The translations under genes and the position numbers were made by a program. Below, piece by piece: positions 33,078-44,600 of a DNA stretch of 64,000 nucleotides. A model generated the notes under the pieces. It made no database searches. It was not told where the DNA came from and was given only the letters and a program-made list of their open reading frames with translations. The stretch is from Papaver somniferum. Lineage: Eukaryota > Streptophyta > Magnoliopsida > Ranunculales > Papaveraceae. Each line of letters starts with the position of its first letter. The stretch's first letter is position 1. Where the stretch lies: positions 1,550,001-1,614,000 of the forward strand of contig NW_020650859.1 of NCBI RefSeq assembly GCF_003573695.1, given 5' to 3'.

Positions 33078-33607
33078 GTTAGTTAATTGAAGACTAATTA
33101 TTTCCTAAGTTAGCCGTGACTGTTTTGGGAAAGGGGTTTCCTAAAACGGCTAGAATTCTTGGTGGCCAAGTTTGTAACCTATATAAATAGGTAATTAGGC
33201 ATTGTATAATGAGGTGAATAAAATTGTTTAGAGAGAAAAGAGAGTTATTTCTTGTATAGCTTTTAGAGTAAAAAGCTAGGATTTCGTTGTGATAGCATAT
33301 TGGTGAGGAACAAGAGACAAGGTTATCGTCTCGGGTAATTGTTGCGGTGTAACCAAGGGTTTGCTGGGATTCACACGACGTTGTAATCGTTTTTCTTCAT
33401 AGTGGATTTGAGTTGGTGCGGTTCAAAGTGGACGTAGACAATATATACAAGTTGTATGTATTGGTCGAACCACTACAAATCTTGTGAGTTGATTTATCTT
33501 TCTCGTATTATTATACTCTCTTGTGCTTGGTTTACTTATTATTAATCATAATATCTCAAGATCCGTTATTCCGCGATTGTCACTGATTCCATAAGAAAAT
33601 CCTGACA
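33078..33607 (+). repeat. 3' LTR of the copia element (530 bp)
   Basis: Same TGTTAG...CTGACA ends as the 5' LTR but eight bases shorter, with clearly more differences than the two LARD LTRs show. That fits the nesting order: the copia is older than the LARD inside it. Confidence 0.93.
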
Positions 33608-33782
33608 CTTCCCTCACTGTCGCTCTTACCATGATTGATTTCGTGTGTTACCTGACTAAAACTATGTTGTACTTACAATGGTATTGTACCTTAGATCCTA
33701 AATCGTATGATTCAGAGTACAGGTCTATGACCCGATACGAAGATAGTTTCTAAACTAAGCGAAAGATAACAGTTTGACAGAC

Positions 33783-34827
33783 CCAAGAAAAAGAATATCT
33801 GATGAAAACCTCTCAAATATAGAAATTTTTACCAAAATCTGTAGAAACTGCAACAAAAGATAATGAAACTTTTCCTTACACTTAATAATCCTTTACTGTT
33901 AGTACGATGTAACCCAGATGTAAGTCGTAAATCTTCTTCTTAAAAAACTTGATAAAACTTAGTAAAACTTAAAAGATTTCTTAGATTCAAAACAAAGTAT
34001 TACAGGAAGTTATAAAACTTATAACTTCAAAGACTTGATGATATTTAGAGCAAAAAACTTATAAAACCAACTTCTTGTGCGGAGAAATAGAACTTTAGAT
34101 GATGAAAAATAAAGTACTATGACGAAAAACAAAATCTGTACCGATGATAGCAAAGAAAATAACAACTCACAGGTTCTAGTCCCTTTGTCTGACGCCAAAA
34201 TGTAGCCACACGAAATCCTCTGACTACACCTAAGAGAATACACACAATCAAACTTACTAAAAACTAGTGAATGGATAAAAATTAAGCCATTTTTATTGTT
34301 TTCTTATAAGGTTTATACACTGAGATGGAGATATTTTTCGAAGGATACAAAACCTAATTTACTCTCAGAATTCTCTTTTATCAAACTATTCCTTTGGTTA
34401 GACAAAATCACATTACCCTCTCCATTGCTCTCTTTCTCTATTTATAGGTATTTTACATATTGGATGATATCTAAAAAAGTAATTTCTTCTTTTACAAAGG
34501 ATTCTAGGTCAAAGATTATATCGTATAGACATCAATCATGCTTTTCATGTGAACTCTATCTTCATCGCAGAGATGTCTGCGCTGAGTTCGATAGATCATC
34601 GCAGTCTGATCCATACTCCCATCATAACCCTTCTTTATCGTACTTCCTTCATCGTCAATCGTTATATCTGCCTATTCCGTTTGCTACTTTCTATTTGTCG
34701 TGCTTCTAAACTTCCAAACTATGGCGAGACGATATTTCGTACCCGCGGCTTCTTCGACTTAAAACTTTGAACCCTTAACATAATATATATTGCCATAACT
34801 CACTATTCGCCATGGAATTCAAATTTT
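33783..34827. repeat. Dispersed repeat, copy 1 (about 1.04 kb)
   Basis: Nearly identical to 46084-47485, in the same orientation, if the hAT MITE in copy 2 is removed. Ends are defined by loss of similarity: CCAAGAAAAAGAATAT on the left and GGAATTCAAATTTT on the right. On the minus strand a sequence GACGCCAGACAAAGGGACT (intact TGGCGCCAG... in copy 2) sits just inside TGTAGCCACA (34201). This looks like a PBS next to an LTR end, so the unit may be a truncated LTR element. The plus frame 34296-34709 recurs in both copies but has no motif. Confidence 0.8.
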
Positions 34828-34897
34828 TATTTTTTCTTATTATGAATTTCATATGAAAGTTAAGTACATTTTAGAGTTTTGTACTTCCATTGATACC

Positions 34898-34960
34898 TTT
34901 AGCCACCTCAGTTGGTGTTAGTGACCCGATCTTGAGTTGGAAAAAAATTTTATTATTAAG
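34898..34960. repeat. Left arm of an inverted repeat flanking the neprosin gene
   Basis: Its reverse complement matches 38401-38466. The shared core is CCAAC(C)TCAAxATCGGGTCACTAA, then ACTGAGGTGGCTA. The arms are about 3.5 kb apart and enclose the whole neprosin gene. Confidence 0.75.
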
Positions 34961-34987
34961 ATGTATTATACTTACAACTGATCATAA

Positions 34988-37776
34988 TTATGGACAATAA
35001 CCCCCCGGTCCTCCAAAAAACATCATTATCCCATGAGAAATATACCAACCGGGGAAAATAATATCATAACAACGTCTTTCAGTATCATGATCAAGTTGTA
35101 CCTTTGATGTATCAAAGTTCAAATACCTACCCCGATCATCAACGACTTTCATTCCAGCCATAAAACATGTATATGTAGAATTAATAGTTGGTGAATATCC
35201 ATATCCCATCGGCGGAGTAGGTTCACTAAGACCCGCCCCTGCAACACCTCCATATCCAATCACAGATGCATGTTTAGATAAATGTGTAAAAATCTCTTTT
35301 GGCCAGTATCCTATCTTTGCATTGTCTATACCATTAATGAACCACCAATTGCCACTTTCTGGATCGCGATGTACTGAAAAATCGAACACACGCTGGTTCC
35401 CTCCATATCTACCAACTGTAAGTTCTTCTCCAAAAGAGTACTCAGGATGGACTTGCACAAATCCAGGGCAAAGCATGTTATAGCATCCCGTTTCTTTAAA
35501 TCCATCGGCCTACACAATAGTTATAAAAAATCAACTAGTTTATAAATAAGTGATTCTTCTTTTAAGGTATTTATTTATACTTATTTTAGTACTTAAATAT
35601 TAGTTAATAGCATAGAAACGATTAATAACGAACCGTCCACAGACCAAAAACTCGAGTCTTATTGTCACCAAATAACTGAGGATGCACCTGAAATTAAAAA
35701 TGATAATAATTAAAGAAAAGTGTATATTAACCCATTAAAATAATAAAAGAAATAATGTACTATTAATAATGAGCAAGTAAAAACAAACATGTAATTGTTA
35801 TGCTACTCATAGAAACATCATTAAGTTATACAGATTAATAATTCAAGGTTATATGGTTATTATGATTAAATGCAACAGAATTATCTAACTAGAATATTTT
35901 TGTATTATCAAAAAAAATTATTCTCTCAACAAACTCAATAAACGCATACATACACAGAAAGTTTTAAAGATTACTTACAGCCCATCCAAACTCTATACTA
36001 TTTAGTTCTTCAGCAGGGCCATTCTGTATCCATATTTGACTAGTGCTAAACTTATCCGGATCGATGCTTGGATTTGCTAAAGAAATTTCAGCCCTAGCTC
36101 CATAGTACTGTTTTTCGGCAAAAGGTTGAGCTGATACATGCTTAAAAAATTAAAACAAAGTGAATTTTTGTTAATAGAAACTATAAGATTTGTGAAACTT
36201 GTGTTTTTTGAGTTATCACAATAATTATATAGGTTTTGATTCATGTTTCATATAAACGAGGAAATCACTATGATTTTTAATTTGCAAACCTTTGTGAGAA
36301 ATTTACTTTAAGTATGCACTTTAAATGACAATGTATATTGAAAATACTCGTTGGAATTGTAATATGATGCTAAACTGATAAGCAAAAAGATAAATATTAC
36401 TTACATGACGACGCTTTATCCAGTTAGAGAGATGTTTTGCATTTACTAGTTCTTCCTTTGTGGTTCTTCGGATGGGAACAGTTTCTGAGGGACACCCTTT
36501 TAATTTATATCGCACATCACTAGAAACCATATTAGAAGTAGATTCTTCAATTTGTTCTCCTTGAATCACATTTGGTTTCATCTACGTGCATATAAGTTCA
36601 AAAATACGTCAGCATATCATAACTAAATCACTGACTAGAAATACTAATCAATAATTTTCACTAAATTTCTTGAGACGTCGGAATCAAAATAACAAGTCTC
36701 TCATCTTAATAAAAAAGATACTTAGTTTTGTAATAAGAATAATTTTTTGTAAAATATTTCTTTATTTTCTCTTGTTGGAGTTCTTTTTCACTTTTTTTTC
36801 TCTTTTTAGCAACCATTAAAATGAAAATGAAAGTCATTCTCTTTTTATATTTCATAAAAATTGCAAATTTTTTCAAATTATAGAAATATTATTTTATTTT
36901 TGAGGGACAAAAAGATTAAATGTGTTAAGAATATAACTATATTAAATATATATTTGTAACCTCCATAACGGTGTTTGATGATTCGAATTTTTTAATTTTA
37001 AATCAAAATAGGTTATATATTCATTGATCATTAATATTTTCATCTTTTTCTTTGAGTAACATTACGTAGTATGGTTCCTTAAATAGATACATTGTAAGTG
37101 AGATTTTATAAACAAACTATCACGAAAAATGATTCAAATTCTTTTTTATAATTGGATACTATATTTGAGAAGAAAAATGAAGTTACCTGGATTTTATGAT
37201 TTCTGAGCAATGGATGATCAAAAGCTGGTTGTTTGTAAATGTTAATGCAATCGTACATGTCACCAAGTTTCATCTGTAATTATTCAAAAAATCCAGAAAG
37301 AAAAAAATATAAATACGTACGACAAATTATAAAAATCTAAGAGTAAATTTTATCTTTTCAGAGATGGGAATTCTAATTCCTAGCATGTGACATAACTAAA
37401 AATTAAGTTTAAATATTTTGTAGATACTTAGTATCACTTTCTTAAGCTAAATATTGTGACGTAATTAGTTAAAGAAATATATAAGTATAATAATTATTTG
37501 ATGCTTGAAAATATGAAAACATATCAAATCGTTTTTTTTTTCTTTAAGAACCAAGTAATCTACGAAAATATTGTTTACCTTGATGGATTTCATAGGAGGC
37601 TTATTAAGAATCTTAAGTTTTTCGTTTATCTCCATATCTTCCTCCTTGGATACTAGTTTATTATTCCTTCCTTGAACTCCACGGTGGTCCTCTAGGGTGA
37701 GATTTAAAAGCATTAGCACTACTGCCCAATTGCAAAGATTTTGAAGACTCATTCTCACCAAATTAAGTAGTCCCAT
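34988..37776 (-). CDS. Neprosin-domain protein (DUF4409 + DUF239), six exons, 399 aa
   Basis: Exons on the minus strand: 37776-37579, 37273-37187, 36581-36405, 36140-35979, 35687-35634, 35509-34988. All are phase 0 with GT/AG borders, 1200 nt in total. The N terminus has a hydrophobic signal-like stretch ([13 protein letters not shown]). Residues about 52-100 form the activation peptide ([33 protein letters not shown]), followed by [18 protein letters not shown]. The neprosin domain runs from about residue 160 ([10 protein letters not shown]) through [30 protein letters not shown] and IGYWPKEIF to the C-terminal GGPGGYCP. Neprosin of pitcher-plant fluid is a prolyl endopeptidase of this family; most plant members have no assigned substrate. 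The catalytic glutamates were not individually verified. The gene appears intact. Confidence 0.88.
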
Positions 37777-38400
37777 CTCATTTGCTAGATATGAAGGCCT
37801 TTATATAATCAATGGTAAATCAATTAATTAATTGCATTTATTTGAGAAAGATTTAGTAAATTGATTGTGCAAATCGTGAAGCATGTTTTGAACATTAAAT
37901 ATGAATTTGACATGCTTGGTTATGATTATTAAATGCTCAATTATACTCAAGATGATTTTTTAGACAATTTCAATTTATTTAAATTAAAATAGTGATTACA
38001 CGATAACAAAAACATTAAAAAACATTAACTACTAAATAATCAACACCTAGTAAGGATAAAAATACCAATTAAAAACTCGAATTAATTAGATGATTAGGAA
38101 ATGATTTCCTACTACACTCATCCAGGTGTATTAAGGAATTAAGAAATCTATTCTAGGGAGAGAAAAATACCGTTAGATGATTAGTACCCCACATGTGTCA
38201 GTTTTACATTTTTACCCTTATGTCACTTTTATAGGATACCTGTGTATGTTCTCTGTACAAGTTGACCAAACTTGATGCACAAACTAAATGTTATGATCTT
38301 GTATTTTTAGGTAGATATATTCTCCATGGGATTATGATGATTTAGGAGGACCTGGTGGTGATTAACTCTAATTTTGATCGATTGTAACCGTGATAATTTT
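37777..38400. other. Neprosin gene upstream region
   Basis: AT-rich promoter region of the neprosin gene (minus strand). At about 38134-38220 a stretch (TTAAGAAATCTATT..., CACATGTGT) has a diverged relative at about 47781-47890, so it is a dispersed repeat. Confidence 0.5.
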
Positions 38401-38466
38401 TGATAATAATAAATTTATTTGTCCAACCTCAAAATCGGGTCACTAAAACCGACTGAGGTGGCTAGG
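38401..38466. repeat. Right arm of the inverted repeat flanking the neprosin gene
   Basis: Inverted match of 34898-34960: TCAAAATCGGGTCACTAAAA, then ACTGAGGTGGCTAGG. No flanking target duplication was identified. Confidence 0.75.
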
Positions 38467-41220
38467 AGTGCCAAATGAATATTTGAAAAATCTGAAATTC
38501 CTTTAAATTTGCATCTGAAATATATATCCAATATTAGTCAATAATAGTTTTCATAATTTGTTATGAAATTTTCGTATTTGAAATTATAACTTATCTGATA
38601 TGAATTTGAATCCTAAATTATGCACATCCGATATTTTATGCACAATTATGTGTATTTTAAACCTACAGAAGCATATGATCTTTTAATTTTTAATTTAATT
38701 TAGTTTTATTAGAAAAGCGTTTATATTGTTTATTTTAGTTATTGCTTATTATGTAATATTAATTACAAAAGTATAAACATTTTGTTTAGTTTCCTCATGT
38801 AGGATTGACTAGAAATAACCCGTGTCATAACGGAACGGCATGTGGCGCAATAATTTTTTGTTATATTGATCTTAATAATTACCACATATTATGAGGCTTA
38901 ATTCGACCCATGTGAACTTGTAGACATAAAAATCTTAGTCCAAATAATTATAAATTCGATTACGCTTAAATAATAGTTTAACAATTCCTCACGATATTCT
39001 TTAAACTTAAAATAGTAAATTTTTATAAAAAATCTATTTTATTGTCCCTTAAATAATGAATTCATTTTCGATCCGCATATATTGATGGTCTGTTATACTG
39101 ATTTGTGTTGTATTAAGACTATTATGTTGAATCTTCATCTGATGAGCAGTTCATATCCTCCCGGAAATTCATCCTCAATCGCAGGGAGTATCGTCCTGTT
39201 TTCGTTATCCATATGCTCTAGTGGTTATATTCCGGTGTGATCCCAAGTCCTTTCGGTTTCGACGCAACCTCAAATCCGTTCTATCATTCTCTTCCCGAAT
39301 CATCAATAATTATGCATACAGATGATGATGCATGGATTTTCCTCCATCTTCCTCCTCAAAAGAACATTGATATTCTCTCTTCGACACCGTCGTCTCAATT
39401 CTTCACGATATTCTTTAACATACTTGATAAGTTGTGTTATCCTCTTGTCGGCTTTAGACTTAGACCGTCCCAATGGGTTCTTCGGTCTAAATTATGGCAG
39501 TGAACCATCCGTTCCATTTCATCTCGCTTTACGGATTCCAAGTATTTGTATGCCTTATTATTCATTGCAAACTCTGGGTCATATATGTTTCATCGACGCG
39601 GTTTGTTATTTGATTTTTCTGACTTCCTTTTCTCATCCTAGACATTTGGTATGTTTGAGTGTTTGGACTACCACTACGATCATTGGCTTTTCCTTAACTG
39701 AGAGACATCAAATAATAACAGTCAATGTATATATACTTTGTAAAATTCACATCCATTGTTCATTAAAGATGTTACATGTTGTTGGTTTTTTAAAGAATTA
39801 TTAGAAAATTAAAATCAAAGTATATTGAATCTTACACGACTCAGTATTTCCACGAAATGGTTTCTCTAGCCTACCTTTTTGAGTTTCTATTCTTTTTGTT
39901 TGTGTCGTCGATTAGAAAAAACGACCAAGTTTTTTTGCTCTTCTTTTTGTTTGAGTTGTTTATTTTTTGTTTGTTTGTGTTGCATATTTTTATTAAACTA
40001 TTCATGGCATTAAGATCTGATGATGAGACAGTCATGAAACTGTTCCAAATAATGGTAAATTTTTTATGGGTGAAAATAGGGTATATTTTTCGATTGGTTA
40101 AATATTTCAATCAAAAATATATTTTTTATGAATGCTAGAAAATTATTCTAATTTTTTTTTTTTTTTTTTTTGCATTAGGTTTTACACGATTGCGAAAAAT
40201 AAAATCAGGCATACGATGTAAGTGTAAATTTTTGGTGAGTCATTTTTGGATATTTATATGTTTTTGGCTATCCCTTTTTACAATGAGTATAATGAAAATT
40301 ATTTTTTGTTTTCTTATTTCCGATTTATAATGAAAATTATTCTTTGTTTTTTTCGTCTTCTACATAATGAAAATTATTCTATTTTCTAAGGGAATACGTT
40401 GTTTATAGTTTGCAAATTCGTGAGGCCTGCTAATTATATTTTTTTAAAGATATGGTTCAAAGCTTTTTTTTATTATTTTTCTATGGCTGTAACATTTAAT
40501 TTTTCACTTTATTTCTTTCATGGCACATATTATAGTTTTAATTGATGATCAACTAATTAAGAGGGTTATCAATATTTCCATAATGGAAGGAGGTTACAAA
40601 CATGGTGGCCGCTAGATGTCTTTGGCTGGGATGGTGGGATCATATGTTTGTCTCTCAAAATGTTATCCGTCCGTCGAAGCTCAAAAACCCATCCTGTTTT
40701 TGTATCATAGATATTAAAAATTCATACCACATTTATCAAACTAATCACAGTGATTAATTATGATACAATGGATGTACATGTAAAATTAAATAATTCTGAA
40801 ATTGATTTATGTTATACAAAAAATAATTAAAATAAAACAACAAAATTTTAAAATCCTCCCAAAACCCATTTTGTAATTTAAAATTTGAAATGATACTAAA
40901 TGGATAGGTTACCATAACTGGAAAGGGTATCAAAATCCGTATAAGACAAATTGAATAATGTTTTGCGTACATGGATTATGATACCCTTTTGTATTAGACT
41001 AGTACCCCTATTAACAAACGTAAAAAATTGTACTCTTATGACAGTACCTGCTGCTTTCCATTTCAAGAAAAGTAATAATTCCACTTTTAATGTGACCTAT
41101 TTGTTAAATAAAATGGAAAAACCTAATGTAAGAGTATCATTTTTTTTAAGTGTAGGTGGTATATGGAACTTTTTTTTTATTTTATAGAAAAACGAGCAAA
41201 CTAGCACTTGAGAGGGGCAG
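38467..41220. other. AT-rich intergenic stretch with weak ORFs
   Basis: No convincing gene. Overlapping plus frames at 39237-39503 and 39322-39804 (for example IPSPFGFDATSNPFYHSLPE and HTDDDAWIFLHLPPQ) look mildly coding-like, but no family is recognised and upstream frames are broken. Poly-T tracts occur near 40152-40172, and the repeated phrase ATAATGAAAATTATTxT lies between 40285 and 40382. Confidence 0.4.
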
Positions 41221-41694
41221 TTACTCGGCAATTATAATATTACTTGGAAGTTCATCCATCTTATCTGAATTGGGTATAACAGTTGTAGAGATTTCTAGCA
41301 TACCAGGTTTGATTTCTAATGACTGAGTCTGATTAAAGAGATACATAAGATCTCGTCCTTTCCAATTAAGGTTTTCAATACCAATAGAATTAAAAGCTAA
41401 AGTATGGAGTTTAATTGCCATGGAATTGAATCGCCTGTCTATCTTGATCAGCTTGCGTGGAACAAAAGTAACTGCTTCAAAATTTCCATCTCCCATTTGA
41501 TAATGATTTTGGTTGAATCTTTGTTGTATTTCATTTCGGTAAATATGTTGTATTGCTGTCAGAGTTGTGTTATCTTCTGCCTGAAAATCCACAGTAGTTC
41601 TTTGCTTTTCTTTGTCCCATTGAATGGCTAGTTGAGCTCCTCTCCTGGTTTTTCCGGCTCCAGTTATTGTGTCTTTGACATTCCTCGCTCCCAC
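41221..41694 (-). CDS. Unidentified ORF abutting a CACTA-like element
   Basis: A 157-codon minus frame without a usable ATG at its edge (it opens at GTG). It reads ARNVKDTITGAGKTRRGAQL, AIQWDKEKQRTTVDFQAED, MGDGNFEAVTFVPRKLIKID, then LAFNSIGIENLNWKGRDLMY, and ends LPSNIIIAE. Composition and length without stops suggest genuine coding sequence, now or in the past. I considered a retroelement or endogenous viral origin because of its position, but no diagnostic motif supports it. The left end of the CACTA-like element lies five bases beyond its edge, and removing that element puts a TGA in frame just upstream. The upstream exon or start is therefore lost, spliced or destroyed. Confidence 0.35.
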   Translation of the reverse strand: MGARNVKDTITGAGKTRRGAQLAIQWDKEKQRTTVDFQAEDNTTLTAIQHIYRNEIQQRFNQNHYQMGDGNFEAVTFVPRKLIKIDRRFNSMAIKLHTLAFNSIGIENLNWKGRDLMYLFNQTQSLEIKPGMLEISTTVIPNSDKMDELPSNIIIAE

Positions 41695-41698
41695 ATAT

Positions 41699-44600
41699 CA
41701 CTAGTAGATAAATGACTTTAGGTAACAGTTAGAAAGTGTTATCGTATTATTTCCGTAACAGTTTTACTTTTTTCTGCGGTGTTACCAAAGCCCCTATTAC
41801 GGAAAGTTTATAAAAACAGTCACCGAATGTCTCTACAAAAATGTTACGTAAATCCTAAAACTGTCATTATTAACGGTTTTACAGTATCAGTTTGTAAAAT
41901 AACTGTTACATAACTAGTTATAAGGTAACAGTTCTTAGTGAAACTGTCACCACGTCCCACTATCAGCTCATACAAAATAACCGCTTGCCTATGAAACTGT
42001 CACCATAAAACACCTAAGGTAACATATTTGATAAAAACCGCTACTATTTTTGGACCTAAGGTTACATATTTGATAAACACCGCCACCATTTATGTACATA
42101 GAGTAACAGGTTTTTGATTCAACTATCATAGTCCTTTCTCAATAGGGTTAACCGTTACACAATTACTACATAGGTGATAAATTTTAATTAAACCACCTAA
42201 AATAAAAATTCATCTTCAATAAACAACTTTAAAGTAATAAATATCAACATTATATTAAATCTTCAATTCAATTTTAACAAAAACTGAAATCAGTTGAAAA
42301 CACAACCTGAACTCATCTCATGTGGAAACATAATGTGAACTCAAATGACAATTTGACATATGTTCAAAATCAACAATAACTTAACCACTGAAATTTCCAA
42401 AGATACAAGTTGATCACTTCTCCAAAGCATACAACTGCACCTGAGACGTACGTTCCGAAATAGTACCTGTGAAAAAAAATGGTAATACAATTAGACTAAT
42501 CAAATAAAGTGAAAACTAGTTATATATACTTAAAGACTACACCAAGCAACTGGTTTGAGTTACATTACAACCTGATCTCAATTGAAAGCACGGCTGAACT
42601 CAGTTAACACTTAACACATGGTCAAAATTAACAGTAAACTTGAACATACCTTAAGTTCAAAAGATCGAATCACTAATATTTCCAAATATTCATAGAAGAC
42701 AAGTTCAATCCATCAAAAACAAACAGACAGCACATGAACCATACATTTTGAAACAGTACCTGCACCAAACGATTGGTAATGCAATTATCCTAACTCAATT
42801 AAAAGAAGAGAAATCAATTTACTTATGTACTTAAGGCTACACAAAGCAACTTAACACTACATCTGAAATTTAAAAAGAGTAATCTCGGAATATCTATAAT
42901 CGGCTAACGAACATTATCAATACATGAAAAGCCTGCATTATTTTAAAGCGTTAATTTCCATTCTGTCCAACACATACTAAAGAACCCAAGCACACAAAAA
43001 TCTTTTATGCAAATTTGAGGTTATGTTATCAGAAAAAATTAATTTTGTCCACATGGTATTAGTTTATCAAGGTTACACTTTCAGTAATATGTTTGGGATG
43101 CTAACTTTGAAAAATAACACTGCTGCAATAAGACCATTTTGTGCATAGTCCAATAACGTGTACATACATCTCAGTAACACTCTTTGCACTGCCTGCGTGT
43201 ATATTTGAACAGAACCAGTTTTACATGTATAGATGACAAAGAACGTGTTGCATATCAGTTGGAGAAAAATAGATAAGCTGGTGATCTACCTTAAGCCAAG
43301 GAGAACCATGGAGTCTTCCGCGTTCATGAATTCCTAACTTTGATATTCTAGCTGAAGTGTCCTTCTACCTTGACATCAAATTGCGAATAGAACACCGACT
43401 AAGTAATTCTGAAATCTTTCGAGCTTAAGAAAAATGATACTACAATTCATTGAGGGTCAAAAAAAGAGATGAATAAAACACAAGTATCTAACAGATCTGG
43501 GAGATAATCAGGTCACGTTGAAACACCAAAGCATAGATGGGGTTTGCAGTATGTAGAATGTCGTGATTTGATATTACAGATATAAACTCCATACATAAAA
43601 CATTTAACTCTTTAGCAAATAGCTTGCCACATAAAACCAAAATTTTAAAGGGTTATTGTACCAGCTCCTGTCTTGTTGCACAACATACATGAACTCCAAT
43701 CACATAAAATCTAGATGAAAAGAAATCAGTAGCATCCAACAGATACAAAAGATGATATGAAAATGACAAAGCTAAACCAGTTAATCACACAATTTTAGAA
43801 ACAAAGAACAAGAGAAAATATATTACACGTTATACTGAAGAATTGTTCAATCCATCCAGCAGCCTATATTTATTGAAATAAGAATTTAATCAAGCTAAAA
43901 CTTCCAATCAGATTTCTGAAAAATATAATACTTCGGATTCAGATTGAACCATCAGAATAGAAGTTCAAAATCTGCCAGGGTCGCACACTCGCACTCAGTT
44001 ACTTGGTAGGAACTGAAATGAATGGGAACTTCCGGACATGGCTCATAAAACAACATGAGAGGTTTTTGTTGTTATATTAACAAGAGTATCAATCTAAATC
44101 AAAATAAGAGACAACTAACTTCCAGTTCCAGCATGTAGCCATAGGTAGAAAGCCCCCACCAATAGCCTCAATCTTTGTTTTGATAGTGGACCATTGTGAG
44201 GAAATGTTAGATGTTTCACCATAAAACCTTTAAGTATGACTTCCTTTTCTCTGTTGTATATGCAACTTCAATTTCAAATAAAGCAAAACAACCTGAACCA
44301 ATATAGGGCAAGCCACATTATCAGTTGGCTGAAGAATAGGTTTTTGTCAAATAATAATGACAATAACATTTTTCCTACGATTCGTTAGAGGGTTCAAGTC
44401 TACTGTATTTGTTGAATCTATACCTCATTTATCTGAGACTCAATCCCCATGTTGCACATTCTATCAACATCATTCAAAACAACTAATGAGATTATAAAGA
44501 GGCAGGTGCTCTCCTATTGAAAATGGTCGATAAATCTTCTAGGTGTTGCAACCACAATATTTGGTCCTTCCCACAACTCAGACTAGTATCAACGACCATG

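Larger units (their letters stand above)
16939..33607 (+). mobile_element. Ty1/Copia LTR retrotransposon with two nested insertions
   Basis: Bounded by LTRs 16939-17476 and 33078-33607, both TGTTAG...CTGACA, and flanked by a perfect 5-bp target duplication CTTCC (16934-16938 and 33608-33612). The PBS TGGTATCAGAGC is at 17479-17490 and a polypurine tract AAAGTGGGAGAT at 33066-33077. Coding order gag, protease, integrase, RT, RNase H on the plus strand confirms Ty1/Copia. A 7.9-kb LTR element (19790-27706) and a 3.6-kb CACTA element (28653-32231) have inserted; without them and their target duplications the element is 5165 bp. The frames carry stops and shifts in every domain, so it is inactive. 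Confidence 0.95.

Noticed and set aside
34296..34709. Plus-strand ORF with a relative at 46728-47012
   Set aside because: Present in both copies only because the DNA repeat is duplicated; no motif, and the second copy is interrupted by a MITE.
41221..41694. Endogenous viral movement-protein-like origin
   Set aside because: Considered from length and position only; no diagnostic motif could be shown, so it is left unassigned.
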